NCBI RefSeq assembly: GCF_017873625.1
Contig: NZ_JAGGKL010000007.1
Location: 1 to 64,000, forward strand
Origin: Methanobacterium petrolearium
GTDB lineage: Archaea > Methanobacteriota > Methanobacteria > Methanobacteriales > Methanobacteriaceae
Reading direction: 5' to 3'
DNA: 64,000 nucleotides
Part shown: positions 48,923-60,667 of the stretch, piece after piece
How positions within the stretch are numbered: the stretch's first letter is position 1
Layout: each line of letters starts with the position of its first letter
Notes under the pieces: model-generated
The model's database searches: none
What the model was told of the DNA's origin: nothing
Seen by the model: only the letters and a program-made list of their open reading frames with translations
Program-made: the position numbers and the translations under genes

Positions 48923-49716
48923 TATCCATTGAGGATTTTCAGGGCTTCATCCACATCCAAGTCATTGTGGACAATTTCAGCAATGGCCCGGGTGGTTTTC
49001 TGTGGTGATTTGGCCTGGAAGATGTTCCTGCCTATGGCCACTCCAGCTCCCCCAACATCTACAGCATTTTTAACCATTTCCAGTAATTCACGGTCTGTTT
49101 CTACACGGGGGCCCCCGGCTATTACCAGGGGTACTGGACATCCATCGATAACTTCTTTGAAGGTGTCAGGGTCTCCAGTGTAGTTGGTTTTTATTATGTC
49201 GGCTCCCAGTTCAGCACCGGCACGGGCTGCCAGTTTAACCACTTCAGCATCGTGTTCGCTGTCGATTTTTTTGCCTCTAGGATACATCATGGCAATGAGG
49301 GGCATTCCCCAATCATCACATATCTCGGAAATGCTTCCCAGGTGCATTAACATTTCAGGTTCCATCTTGGAACCCACATTTACATGCACGGATACTGCAT
49401 CTGCTCCCATCTGGATGGATTTCTCCACAGATGTCACCAGCACCTTATGATCTGGATCTGGTCCCAAGGCGGTGCTGGCAGAAAGGTGAATGATCAATCC
49501 AATGTCTCTTCCGTAACCTCGGTGTCCAGTGCCAACCATTCCCTTATGCATTATTACAGCATTGGCACCACCACTGGCCACTTCATCAATAGTCTCTGCC
49601 ATTTTTATTATTCCATCCACGGGTCCTATGGATACACCATGATCCATAGGTACGATAACACATCTACCGGTTTTTCGATTGATTATCCTTTCAATCCTGA
49701 TTTTTTTTCCTATCAT
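48922..49716 (-). CDS. aroA': 2-amino-3,7-dideoxy-D-threo-hept-6-ulosonate synthase (AroA')
   Basis: About 264 residues. A class I aldolase-like (beta/alpha)8 enzyme that makes the C7 precursor of dehydroquinate. VIVPMDHGVSIGPVDG is the opening signature; DIIKTNYTGD holds the Schiff-base Lys; VIAGGPRVETDRELL and GVAIGRNIFQ form the phosphate-binding end. The frame begins at GTG 49722, but that GTG is part of GGAGGGTG, and ATG 49716 (MIGKKIRIER) has ideal spacing. Works with AroB' next door. Confidence 0.94.
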   Translation of the reverse strand: MIGKKIRIERIINRKTGRCVIVPMDHGVSIGPVDGIIKMAETIDEVASGGANAVIMHKGMVGTGHRGYGRDIGLIIHLSASTALGPDPDHKVLVTSVEKSIQMGADAVSVHVNVGSKMEPEMLMHLGSISEICDDWGMPLIAMMYPRGKKIDSEHDAEVVKLAARAGAELGADIIKTNYTGDPDTFKEVIDGCPVPLVIAGGPRVETDRELLEMVKNAVDVGGAGVAIGRNIFQAKSPQKTTRAIAEIVHNDLDVDEALKILNG

Positions 49717-49730
49717 GAGCACCCTCCTGT

Positions 49731-50270
49731 TTATAATTTTGAAGACCAGAGTTTAAGTTCTTTTAATCTTGATGGGATGCCGTCATCTCCACTGGACTCC
49801 AACCATCCCTTGTTGGATTTGATGATTTCAGAACTTGACGCTGAGTGCAGGAAATCTAAAAGTCCCCTATTTCTAATTATGGTTTCACGAGGTTTTAAAG
49901 TTGATGACCATATGAAGAATACTTTGAAGGTAGTGTCTGGATGGTAACCACCACCAAGATCAATTGATAGAACATCACAACCACCTATCTGGTTGACCTT
50001 TTTTGCTACTTCTTCCAGGGTTTCATGGAGACGCACATCACCCTTAATAAATTCAATTGAACCAGTTTCCTCTTCCATCAGTTCATTCATTTTTTTTTCA
50101 GACTGAGAGCCTTTATCCAGAGCTATGATTTTCCCATGGGGTGCCTTTCGGGCAATTATGCGGGTTGAATTTCCTGTATGGCATCCTAACTCCACCACAA
50201 CGTCATCTTCCTTAATTATATTTTTTAGAACTTCCCTATAAACTTTAATATCGTAAACAATTTTTATCAT
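49731..50270 (-). CDS. SAM-dependent methyltransferase-like protein
   Basis: A 179-residue Rossmann-fold protein. DVVVELGCHTGNSTRII is motif I of class I methyltransferases, GKIIALDKGSQS motif II, and CDVLSIDLGGGYHPDTTF the motif III/IV area. No substrate-defining insert is visible. It begins upstream of aroA' and ends 14 nt before that gene's start, so it shares the unit, though a metabolic link is not evident. GAAGGT precedes ATG. Confidence 0.75.
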   Translation of the reverse strand: MIKIVYDIKVYREVLKNIIKEDDVVVELGCHTGNSTRIIARKAPHGKIIALDKGSQSEKKMNELMEEETGSIEFIKGDVRLHETLEEVAKKVNQIGGCDVLSIDLGGGYHPDTTFKVFFIWSSTLKPRETIIRNRGLLDFLHSASSSEIIKSNKGWLESSGDDGIPSRLKELKLWSSKL

Positions 50271-50443
50271 ATACCTTCAAAACCCCTTCTTTTGGAAAAC
50301 ACCTTTTCACATTCCATAATTGATTTTCACTTAAATAATATGTTATTTTCATCTAAAAATTAATATATTGAATAAGTTATAATATTCTATATAGATATAA
50401 CAAGTTTCATAATTTCCAATTATTCTCTGTTGGAGGAGTTAGT

Positions 50444-51064
50444 ATGGCAGCAGATGAAAAAGAAGAGTTAAAAAAACAGGTTGATGAACTTTACCAGGAA
50501 AGAATTAATCTGGAAAAAGAGATCAACGATCTCAATCTCATTAAAATAGAAAAATTAGAACTTATCAATGAAGAATTGGAAAAAAAATCGGAATGGATGG
50601 ATAAAGAAAGATTGAAGGCTATCAAAGAACGGGATAATCTTTTACGTAAAGTACGTCATTCCAATGATAAAAACTGGAAAAATGCATTTAAAATGATTTC
50701 AATATTGGGTGTGCTGGACTTGGTGGTTGTTCCTCTCGTAATCAAACTCCTTGGAATACCCCTGCAGTGGATATTTGTGTCCATGGGCCTGGTGACCTTC
50801 TTTGGGATAATATTGATAACCAATTACATGTCGGGAACATCCCCATTCAACACTGGAGAAATCAGGAAAGCTTTAACTGTTTCTCTTATAACTGTGTACC
50901 TGGCATTTGTACCCCTTATGGCATTTGGTATTTTTGCATTCCCTACCGGGGCCTCAGCACAGACCATTGTCACCAACTTCACCTGGATCATTGGTGCGGT
51001 CATTGTACTTTACTTCGGTACCAGACCCATAGAAGAGTACATCAAAAAAATGAATCCAAAATAA
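50444..51064 (+). CDS. Coiled-coil and four-helix membrane protein
   Basis: A 206-residue protein. Residues 1-80 are a highly charged heptad-rich coiled coil (EELKKQVDELYQE, EKLELINEELEKK). Then come four hydrophobic segments (about 85-125 as two, 145-165, 175-195) and a short KKMNPK tail. No family recognised. A strong Shine-Dalgarno, GGAGGAGTT, precedes ATG. Divergent from the methyltransferase-like gene. Confidence 0.7.
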   Translation: MAADEKEELKKQVDELYQERINLEKEINDLNLIKIEKLELINEELEKKSEWMDKERLKAIKERDNLLRKVRHSNDKNWKNAFKMISILGVLDLVVVPLVIKLLGIPLQWIFVSMGLVTFFGIILITNYMSGTSPFNTGEIRKALTVSLITVYLAFVPLMAFGIFAFPTGASAQTIVTNFTWIIGAVIVLYFGTRPIEEYIKKMNPK

Positions 51065-51067
51065 GCC

Positions 51068-51106
51068 TAATCTGTAAATAGATTAATATAATTAATTATT
51101 TTTTTT
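51068..51106 (+). terminator. Terminator after the coiled-coil membrane gene
   Basis: TAATCT (51068-51073) pairs with AGATTA (51080-51085), followed by an eight-T run at about 51099-51106 and another T run near 51121. Confidence 0.55.
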
Positions 51107-51235
51107 AATCTTATACTATTTTTTTTTAATTGGGGAAGTAATTTTAATTTAATAACATGAATTCATTAAACTGAAAGGCCATTAAACTAAATACCCTTAA
51201 ACTGAAAGGCACAGATAAATTAGAAAAGATTTAAT

Positions 51236-52486
51236 TTATTTTGCTGCACTCACACCAGCCACATAACCTGTTGAAAACGCCTGTTGCAGATTATAACCTC
51301 CCCTACCACCACACCCTGAAATGATTTCACCAGCAAAGTATAACCCCTTTACCAACTTTGATTCCATGGTCTGAGGATCAATTTCCCTTTTGGAGACACC
51401 ACCACAGGTAACCATGGCTTTATCCATGGGCAGGTGGCCGTATAAAGTTATTGGAAGGGATTTTAATACATCCTGTAGCTGCAGTCTCTCTTTTTTAGTG
51501 ATCTGGTTGAGCTTTTTTTGAGGATCAATGGATTGAGTGTTTAAGATGGGGATAATCAGGTTATTGGGGAGGTGATGTTTCAGGTAATTTTTCAGACTTT
51601 TTTTAGGGTGTTCCTGGAAATCTTCCATCAACATGATTCCCAGAGCATCCTTCCTGATTTCTGGTTTAAAATCAATGTAAAGCTTTAAATCACCATGTTT
51701 TTCCATAAGCCCAACAATCACATGGCTCATATCAAGAATAATCGGTCCTGAAACGCCAAAATGTGTTAGAAGCAGGTTCCCGCGGGGTAAATCGATCTTT
51801 TTCCCACTGTGTCTTATGGTTAACCCCACATTTTCCAGGGTAACTCCCTTTAGTTGGTGAATCCATTCTTCACGCACCAACAATGGAACACCACCTGGTT
51901 TAAGGTCTGTTATGTTGTGTCCTAAAAATTTTGCAATGGTTAAACCATCTCCTGTAGATCCTGTGAATCCATAGGTCACTCCGCCAGTGGCAATGATTAC
52001 CTTATAAGCATTTACCAATTCACCTTTAGTTGAAGCGAGTTTAAAAACATGGGATATTTTGTTAAGATGTTTTAACCGAAAATTACTGATAAGTTTAACT
52101 TTTTCTTCATTCAGGACTTTTTCTAGCACTTCCACAACTGATCTGGCTTTTTCAGTTATGGGAAAGATCCTTCCTTCCTGTTCTTCGGTTAATTCCAGAT
52201 CATGCGTTTTGAAAAAATTCATAAGATCCTGATTGGAAAATTTACTGAATGCATCCCGGTAGAAAGAACCTCGCCTACCAAATTTTTCCAGGAAAACATC
52301 CATAGTTGCAGTGTTTGTAAGATTACATCTTCTGTTAGCCGTTAATGACAGTTTATAACCTATTTGATCGTTTTTCTCCAGGAGAATCACGTTTTTACCT
52401 TGCTGTGCCCCCTGTATGGCAGCCATGCATCCAGCTGGTCCTGCTCCAATTACAGCTATGTCATAAATCTTCATATTTTTATACAA
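51236..52486 (-). CDS. FAD/NAD(P)-dependent oxidoreductase, BaiN/HI0933 family
   Basis: A 416-residue flavoprotein. IAVIGAGPAGCMAAIQGAQQ is the FAD Rossmann motif (about 10-30). LTANRRCNLTN is the family hallmark, TGGVTYGFTGSTGDG (about 155-180) the second dinucleotide region, and VTCGGVSKREIDPQTMESK followed by GLYFAGEIISGCGGRGGYN marks the C-terminal end. The reaction is unsettled for most members. TTG at 52486 is possible, but ATG 52474 (MKIYDIAV) is likelier. Confidence 0.88.
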   Translation of the reverse strand: MYKNMKIYDIAVIGAGPAGCMAAIQGAQQGKNVILLEKNDQIGYKLSLTANRRCNLTNTATMDVFLEKFGRRGSFYRDAFSKFSNQDLMNFFKTHDLELTEEQEGRIFPITEKARSVVEVLEKVLNEEKVKLISNFRLKHLNKISHVFKLASTKGELVNAYKVIIATGGVTYGFTGSTGDGLTIAKFLGHNITDLKPGGVPLLVREEWIHQLKGVTLENVGLTIRHSGKKIDLPRGNLLLTHFGVSGPIILDMSHVIVGLMEKHGDLKLYIDFKPEIRKDALGIMLMEDFQEHPKKSLKNYLKHHLPNNLIIPILNTQSIDPQKKLNQITKKERLQLQDVLKSLPITLYGHLPMDKAMVTCGGVSKREIDPQTMESKLVKGLYFAGEIISGCGGRGGYNLQQAFSTGYVAGVSAAK

Positions 52487-52633
52487 TTTTATTTTAATTA
52501 TTATAACTCCATGTTTTATTCAATTTTTTTTAAAAAAATATGTTTATAGTAAAAAAAGAGTTTTTGTTTTATACTTTTTTAAATTTTTAATCTTTTAGAA
52601 GGTTTTTTTTCAATGTTTTAAGAAAGTTGAATA

Positions 52634-53953
52634 TTATGGAGTCAACCTTCTCCTATCCCTTGGGAACAGCACGGTTTCCCGGATATTTTTCATTCCAGTG
52701 AGGCACATGGTGAATCTTTCAGCTCCCAATCCCCATCCTGCATGTGGTGGCATTCCATACTCGAATGCTGCCAGGTATCGCTGGAATGAATCTGGGTTCA
52801 ATCCCTGTTTTTTAATCCGTTCCACCAGTAAGTCATGCTGGTGTACCCTGGTTGCTCCTGAAGATATCTCCAGGTCCTTGTACATCAAGTCAAAGGCGTA
52901 ACTTTTATCTGGTTCATCTTCATGGGGCATTACATAGAATGGTTTGATATCAGTGGGCCAATTAGTTATAAAGTAGTATCCATCCATTGCTTCGCCTAAA
53001 GCCTTTTCAGCAGCACGGGAAAGGTCTTCCCCATATCGGAGGGTCACTCCTTTGGAGTTAACAAGATCGATCACTTCATCGTATTCAAGACGAGGGAATG
53101 GAAGTTTTGGAACTTCTAATTCAACCCCAATATCTTCCAGTTCAACCTGACAGTTCTCTTTAACCTTTTTGATGGCGTTTTGCACCAAATTCTCAAGAAG
53201 ATTCATCACATCTTCGTCATTGGCGAATGCCATTTCCACGTCAATGGAGATAACCTCGTTCAGGTGGCGGAGTGTATCATGTTCCTCGGCTCGGAAGATG
53301 GGTGCAATTTCAAAGACCTTATCAAAACCAGATCCCATCATCATCTGCTTGTAAAGCTGGGGACTCTGACCCAGGAATGCTTCCCTTTCAAAGTAGGTGA
53401 TAGGGAAAAGCTCAGTACCACCCTCTGTGGCTGAAGCAACCAGTTTAGGGGTGTTCACTTCAAGAAAACCGTTTTCTTCAAGATAAACCCTTATTGAGTG
53501 GAGCATTGTGCTTTTTATTTTAAATATGGCGCTGACTCCATGTTTTCGCAGGTCAAGAAATCTTGAATCCAGTCTGGTGTCAATTTCTGCCCGCACCTTC
53601 TCGGTGGGATCCAGAGGTAGTGGTTGTTCTGAGTTGTTGAGTAATCTGATCTCCTCTGGTATCACTTCAACACCTCCTGGTGCTTTTGGTGATCCCTGCA
53701 CATTTCCCAAAACTGCCAGAACAGATTCTTTTCTAAGTTTTCTAAGTTCCCCAAATAGTTCTGGCGAGATTTTTTTGCTGGGAGCAGTGATCTGGGTAAT
53801 TCCATCCCGGTCCCTGAGGAGTACGAATATTATTCCACCCAGGTCACGTATTTCATGAACCCAACCCATAAGGGTCACTGATTCACCATCCATTGTATCG
53901 TCGAGTTCTCGTGAGTAATGTGTTCTTCTCCAGTTTCCTAATGAATCTGTCAT
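52634..53953 (-). CDS. aspS: Aspartyl-tRNA(Asx) synthetase, archaeal type
   Basis: A 439-residue class IIb enzyme that charges tRNA(Asp), and in many archaea also tRNA(Asn) for later amidation. The N-terminal OB fold has VTLMGWVHEIRDLGG. Motif 2 reads APIFRAEEHDTLRHLNE (about 215-230) and motif 3 GWGLGAERFTMCLTGM (about 400-415). GGTGATT gives the ribosome binding site. Stands alone. Confidence 0.95.
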   Translation of the reverse strand: MTDSLGNWRRTHYSRELDDTMDGESVTLMGWVHEIRDLGGIIFVLLRDRDGITQITAPSKKISPELFGELRKLRKESVLAVLGNVQGSPKAPGGVEVIPEEIRLLNNSEQPLPLDPTEKVRAEIDTRLDSRFLDLRKHGVSAIFKIKSTMLHSIRVYLEENGFLEVNTPKLVASATEGGTELFPITYFEREAFLGQSPQLYKQMMMGSGFDKVFEIAPIFRAEEHDTLRHLNEVISIDVEMAFANDEDVMNLLENLVQNAIKKVKENCQVELEDIGVELEVPKLPFPRLEYDEVIDLVNSKGVTLRYGEDLSRAAEKALGEAMDGYYFITNWPTDIKPFYVMPHEDEPDKSYAFDLMYKDLEISSGATRVHQHDLLVERIKKQGLNPDSFQRYLAAFEYGMPPHAGWGLGAERFTMCLTGMKNIRETVLFPRDRRRLTP

Positions 53954-54326
53954 ATATAATCACCGTAAAACGATTTTATATTCTTATTTTAATATATCAC
54001 AACAAGTTGATTTTTATTTTCAGTTTTAATATAATAAACTAATCTTTATTACTTTTTAACATTACAAGATAAGTAATATAGTGCATTAAATCAGAATCAT
54101 GAAGTATTCACAAAATGAATTATATTCAATGATATAATAAAATGCTGTAACTACTATTTGAATCTAGTTTTAATATAAATTGCCCTCTAACTTTTAAGAA
54201 ATTTTAGTCAACAGAATACTTTTAGACACAAATTTTCGTCAACAAATTATTTTTACTCATCTGTGGTTTTTTTTAATTTCTCTTCATCTTTTTGAAAATT
54301 CAAGTCTTAATAACGGAAAATTCATT
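53954..54326. other. Intergenic region between aspS and hisD
   Basis: AT-rich. It should contain the aspS promoter and hisD terminator. I see scattered T runs near 54267 but no stem-loop, gene or repeat that I would name. Confidence 0.4.
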
Positions 54327-55604
54327 TTAATTTTCATCCAGACGTCTTCTAAATGACTCAGCATGTGCATATAATCCTTCATATTCTGCTAAAGGAATAA
54401 CAACATCTTTAAGATTCTTTAAACCATCTCTTGTTATTTTCTGAACTGTTGGTTTTTTCAGGAAGGATTCTGTGGATAAACCAGAGTACATTCTGGCACA
54501 AAAGGATGTGGGCAGCACATGGTTAGTTCCTGAACCATAATCTCCCGCTGCAACTGGTGTTAAATTTCCCAGGAATATTGAACCAGCATTTCTGATATCT
54601 GGAACAATTTCCTCTGCATCTGAGGTCATGATCATGAGGTGCTCGGGTGCATAATCATTGGAGAAATCTACACATTCCTGGATGGTGTCAGCCAGGATGA
54701 TTAACCCGTTCTGGGCCAGTGATTGTTCAATTATTTCGTTTCGTTCCATCTGGGGAAGATCTCGGGTAACGTTTTCCTTTACTTTTTGTGCCAGTTCTTT
54801 AGAAGTGGTTACTAGCACAGCTGCTGCCTGGGGGTCGTGTTCTGCCTGGGCCATGAGATCAAGTGCAATGAAATTGGGATTTGCAGTTTCATCAGCTATG
54901 ATCAGCACTTCTGAGGGTCCAGCAGGAAATTCAATATCCACCTGACCGTAAACCATCTTTTTAGCAGCAGTCACGAAGATGTTTCCCGGACCAACGATTT
55001 TATCCACTGCCTGGATGGTTTGGGTCCCATAAGCCATGGCTGCAATGGCCTGTGCCCCTCCCACTCTGTATAATTTATCTGCACCAGCAATATAAGCTGC
55101 TGCCAGGACAACATCCTTTACTTTGCCATCTTTTCCTGGTGGTGTGCAACAGACTATTTCCTGTACTCCTGCTACTTTGGCAGGTATAACCGTCATCAAG
55201 ATGCTGGAAGGATAAGCTGCTCTTCCTCCAGGTATATAACATCCCACCTTTTCCAGTGGACGCACTATCTGACCAGCAGTCACACCATCATCAACTTCCA
55301 TTGACCAATCCAGGGGTAATTGAGATTGGTGGAATTTCCCAATGTTAAGGGCTGCTTTTTTGAGACTACCAATTAATTCGGGGTCTATTTTATTGAAACT
55401 CTCTTCAATATCTTCTTTACTCACCAATAACTCATTTAAATTGACACCATCAAACTTTTTAGTGTAGTGACGGAGTGCTTCATCTTGTCTATTTTTCACG
55501 TCACTGATGATATCTCCCACGGTGTTAATAACAGCGCTTGTGTCAGGCTGTGACCTTTCCAACAAGTTTACCCGTTTTTCATTTTTTAATTGGACGATTT
55601 TCAT
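54327..55604 (-). CDS. hisD: Histidinol dehydrogenase
   Basis: A 425-residue zinc- and NAD-dependent enzyme for the last two oxidations of histidine synthesis. EKVGCYIPGGRAAYPSSIL (about 118-136) is the opening signature. VDKIVGPGNIFVTAAKK, DIEFPAGPSEVLIIAD and LMAQAEHDPQAAAVLVT carry the zinc-site Gln/His region. YAPEHLMI and GDYGSGTNHVLPT complete it. Full length. Monocistronic as far as can be seen. Confidence 0.97.
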   Translation of the reverse strand: MKIVQLKNEKRVNLLERSQPDTSAVINTVGDIISDVKNRQDEALRHYTKKFDGVNLNELLVSKEDIEESFNKIDPELIGSLKKAALNIGKFHQSQLPLDWSMEVDDGVTAGQIVRPLEKVGCYIPGGRAAYPSSILMTVIPAKVAGVQEIVCCTPPGKDGKVKDVVLAAAYIAGADKLYRVGGAQAIAAMAYGTQTIQAVDKIVGPGNIFVTAAKKMVYGQVDIEFPAGPSEVLIIADETANPNFIALDLMAQAEHDPQAAAVLVTTSKELAQKVKENVTRDLPQMERNEIIEQSLAQNGLIILADTIQECVDFSNDYAPEHLMIMTSDAEEIVPDIRNAGSIFLGNLTPVAAGDYGSGTNHVLPTSFCARMYSGLSTESFLKKPTVQKITRDGLKNLKDVVIPLAEYEGLYAHAESFRRRLDEN

Positions 55605-55801
55605 TTTATAACCATCGTACTTCCTAATTTATAATTTAAAGCTCTTTGTGAAGCCAGATTCCATTTTTTCAAATTCATTGATCAGTCAAAACCTTTATTT
55701 ACAATCATGAGTAAACAGTAATTTACCCACTATGCCCTGTAATTAATTAATACTATATACCTTGGGCTTATGGTGTTATGGGTATAGTTTTTGGTACAAA
55801 G

Positions 55802-55809
55802 TTTATATA
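55802..55809 (+). promoter_or_regulatory. TATA box of the UPF0058 gene
   Basis: TTTATATA at 55802-55809, 58 nt upstream of the start, implies a leader of roughly 30 nt. Confidence 0.6.
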
Positions 55810-55861
55810 TTCCTGTTGGTCGAACCTTAATTACTTAATTTACTAATCTGTAGGTGTCTGA

Positions 55862-56190
<329 letters not shown>

Positions 56191-56224
56191 AAAAATAACA
56201 ACCCCTTAGGCTGGTGATTTTTAG

Positions 56225-57601
56225 ATGAGCACCTTACTGAAGATGGTATGCTTGATTGATGGTGAACATTATCTTCCCGTTACTAAATCTGCATTAGACA
56301 CTCTGGATAACATTGAACATATCGAAGTAGTTGCTGCTGTTTTTATTGGTGGCACAGAAAAATTAAGAGACGCTTCACCAGAATCTATCGGTGAAAAACT
56401 CAAAGTTAAGGTTTACTTTGGACCAGACCATAATAAAATTCCATATGACTTGATTGTAGAAGTTGCAGAGGAACACCAGGCAGATGTTGTCATGGACCTC
56501 AGTGACGAACCAGTAGTTGATTATTCTAAACGTTTTAAAATAGCATCGCTGGTCCTGGAGAAAGGCATACTCTATGAGGGTCCTGATTTTTCATTCCAAC
56601 CCCTGGATGAATATGATGTACTGGACAAACCATCCCTCAAAATTTTAGGAACGGGTAAAAGAATTGGTAAAACTGCAGTATCAGCTTATGCGGCCCGTTT
56701 AATCCATAATGAAAATTACAATCCCTGTGTGGTGGCTATGGGCCGTGGAGGTCCTGAAGAACCCGAAATCGTCAGGGGTGACCAGATCCAGATCACACCC
56801 CAGTACCTCATGGAACAGTCAGATAAAGGTATCCACGCTGCATCAGATCACTGGGAAGATGCACTGATGAGCCGCATACTCACCATAGGCTGCCGACGTT
56901 GTGGTGGGGGAATGGTGGGCCAAGTATTTATAACTAACATGAAAAAAGGCGCCCAATTGGCCAATGAAGTGGATGCTGATTTTGTCATCATGGAAGGAAG
57001 TGGAGCAGCCATACCACCAGTTAAAACCAACCGACATATTGTTCTTATTGGGGCAAACCAGCCCATCATTAACATTGAAAAATTCTTCGGACCATATCGG
57101 ATTAAAATGGCAGATTTAGCTGTTATAACCATGTGTGAAGAACCCATGGCCAGTCCAAAGAAAATCCAACGCATTGAAAAATTCATAAATGAATTCAACC
57201 CTGAAGCCACGGTTATACCCACGGTTTTCCGTCCCAAACCTTTAGAATCAGTGGAGGGTAAACGGGTCTTATTTGCTACCACAGCTCCTGATTCAATTAA
57301 GGATGTTCTCATAAAACACCTGGAACAGGAACATGGCTGTACTGTAGTTGGAACCACCCCCTACCTGTCTAACCGTCCCTTGCTTCAGAAGGATATTGAG
57401 AAATACATTGATGAAGTTGATGTTATGCTCACAGAACTCAAGGCAGCAGCGGTGGATGTGGCCACCAAGGACGCTCTGCAGGCAGGGCTGGAAGTGGTGT
57501 ACTGTGACAATATTCCCCTGGTAATCCGTGAAGGGGATAATTTGGATCCTGCCATCATTGATGTGGTGGATAAGGCCATTGCCGATCATAAGAGCAAATA
57601 G
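56225..57601 (+). CDS. cpgS: Cyclic 2,3-diphosphoglycerate synthetase
   Basis: A 458-residue ATP-dependent ligase that closes 2,3-diphosphoglycerate into the cyclic compound used by Methanobacteriales as a compatible solute and phosphate store. The N-terminus (MVCLIDGEHYLPV) and VFIGGTEKLRD are typical. ILGTGKRIGKTAVSAYAARL is the P-loop (about 140-159). CRRCGGGMVGQ and FVIMEGSGAAIPPVKTNR follow. Strong lineage marker. Confidence 0.93.
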   Translation: MSTLLKMVCLIDGEHYLPVTKSALDTLDNIEHIEVVAAVFIGGTEKLRDASPESIGEKLKVKVYFGPDHNKIPYDLIVEVAEEHQADVVMDLSDEPVVDYSKRFKIASLVLEKGILYEGPDFSFQPLDEYDVLDKPSLKILGTGKRIGKTAVSAYAARLIHNENYNPCVVAMGRGGPEEPEIVRGDQIQITPQYLMEQSDKGIHAASDHWEDALMSRILTIGCRRCGGGMVGQVFITNMKKGAQLANEVDADFVIMEGSGAAIPPVKTNRHIVLIGANQPIINIEKFFGPYRIKMADLAVITMCEEPMASPKKIQRIEKFINEFNPEATVIPTVFRPKPLESVEGKRVLFATTAPDSIKDVLIKHLEQEHGCTVVGTTPYLSNRPLLQKDIEKYIDEVDVMLTELKAAAVDVATKDALQAGLEVVYCDNIPLVIREGDNLDPAIIDVVDKAIADHKSK

Positions 57602-57667
57602 TAACGTTAATTTCATTTTTTTCTAATTTTTCCCATATTATTTTTGATCTTATTAGGCGGTGATCTT

Positions 57668-58219
57668 TTGGATGATCCACTTTGCAGTGGTGCAGAATTC
57701 GATAAACTGAAAAAACAGCTTTCTTTCAATTTAGCTGAGAAAAGGGTCATAAAAGATCTGAATATTCAACCGGATGCTTTCATTCCAGTTCTTTTTTCCC
57801 TGAAATTCGGTGGTGACTGGAGTTTCAAGACCAAAGATTTAGAGGCAATGGCAGTAAAAGAGAAGATCACCCGCTACAATGAAATTGATAGGTTAGGTTA
57901 CACTCTGGAGAGGGTTACGCTTTTTGTAAACCCACAGCTCATCTCTACTCAGGGTAGAATTTTGCGTCTGGAAAAATGTGGCAATAAAAATGAACGTGAA
58001 CTTGTGGAAAGACCTTTCCAGGTCCAACTTGATGCTCAGAAAATTATTCTCGCAGAACTAAATCCTGACTCCATGGAGATAACACTTAAGAAAATTGAAG
58101 GCCCCCTAAGTTTTGAGGGATCCGCAGCTTATGGGGTTTCCCATGAGATGGAACACCTGGCTGGATGTGAACACACTGGGAAGTTCATCTGGGAATTTGA
58201 ATACAAACTGGGAGATTAA
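57668..58219 (+). CDS. HEMEH-motif protein, deformylase-like
   Basis: The frame is open from TTG 57644, but GGCGGTGATC at 57656-57665 places the ribosome on TTG 57668 (183 residues). SHEMEHLAGCEHTG (about 165-178) is a zinc-binding H-E-x-x-H followed by a Cys/His cluster. The preceding VTLFVNPQLISTQGRIL and RPFQVQLDAQK have the rhythm of peptide-deformylase sheets, but the usual first Gly-Ala-Gln motif is not visible. A metal-dependent hydrolase is my best guess. Downstream of cpgS on the same strand. Confidence 0.6.
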   Translation: MDDPLCSGAEFDKLKKQLSFNLAEKRVIKDLNIQPDAFIPVLFSLKFGGDWSFKTKDLEAMAVKEKITRYNEIDRLGYTLERVTLFVNPQLISTQGRILRLEKCGNKNERELVERPFQVQLDAQKIILAELNPDSMEITLKKIEGPLSFEGSAAYGVSHEMEHLAGCEHTGKFIWEFEYKLGD

Positions 58220-58280
58220 AAATAAATTGAATATTAAACTAATTTCGAGTTTAGTCCAATAATACAGGAATATTGTTAAA

Positions 58281-58499
58281 TTATCCTGGGTAAAGTTTCT
58301 TCCCGAACTCTTCTCTCTTCTCGATTTTTCCATCTTCACTGTGGATAAATACTTCCACATTGTAGCGTTCACCCTCTTTTTCTGCAAATTCAATTGCTTC
58401 TTCTTTGGTATCAAAATGTCCAGAAGCCTTCACAGCCCCGTCCCTTTTAACATCCCATCCCCCTTTTTTACTGGTAATTACGTGTAAATTAGCTGCCAT
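58281..58499 (-). CDS. DUF2188 family small protein
   Basis: A 72-residue protein whose GGWDVKRDGAVKASGHF, TKEEAIEFAEKEGER and EVFIHSEDGKIEKREEFG follow the DUF2188 pattern (beta-beta-alpha-beta-beta). Function unknown. GAGGTGAAAA precedes ATG. Convergent to the HEMEH gene. Confidence 0.85.
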   Translation of the reverse strand: MAANLHVITSKKGGWDVKRDGAVKASGHFDTKEEAIEFAEKEGERYNVEVFIHSEDGKIEKREEFGKKLYPG

Positions 58500-58619
58500 T
58501 TTTTCACCTCTTTTTAATAAAGATATAGTACTTTAAATTTAATATGTATTATGAAATTTATGGTTGTGTTTAGTTTATTTTTTTCTATTAAATGGTGTTT
58601 ATTTTTTTAGGTAACGTAA

Positions 58620-58730
58620 GTCCATAAATCAATCATAGTAAAGTCCCTAAATCAATCATAGCAGAGTCCATAAATCAATCGTAGTAAAGTCCATAAATCA
58701 ATCGTAGTAAAGTCCATAAATCAATCATCA
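58620..58730. repeat. 23-bp direct repeat, five units
   Basis: Units start at 58620, 58643, 58666, 58689 and 58712 (last partial), each like GTCCATAAATCAATCRTAGT plus three more bases. They lie 60-170 bp upstream of the thermosome TATA box. They could be regulator binding sites or a simple minisatellite. Confidence 0.85.
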
Positions 58731-58782
58731 TAGATAATTATGGATTCTTTCTTTCTATCCATATGTAAAAAAGGTTGATCAC

Positions 58783-58833
<51 letters not shown>

Positions 58834-58847
58834 TAGGAGATGATATC

Positions 58848-60508
<1,661 letters not shown>

Positions 60509-60512
<4 letters not shown>

Positions 60513-60545
60513 GTCCAAGTGACTTACCTTTTTTTTATTTTTTTT
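60509..60545 (+). terminator. Thermosome terminator overlapping the stop codon
   Basis: GTAAGTC (60509-60515), 5-nt loop CAAGT, GACTTAC (60521-60527), then an almost unbroken T tract to about 60545. The TAA stop (60510-60512) is inside the left arm. Confidence 0.85.
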
Positions 60546-60667
60546 CTGAACTTTCAAATCTTGCCTGCAATTTTTAAGGATTCATACTCTATTTTGTAAA
60601 ATAATTCTTATTGAATAAATATATACAAAGTAAGGTCAAGCACATGGGGAAATCCATTGAAATAGTC

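Noticed and set aside
58620..58730. CRISPR array
   Set aside because: Units of 23 bp directly abut one another, no spacers.
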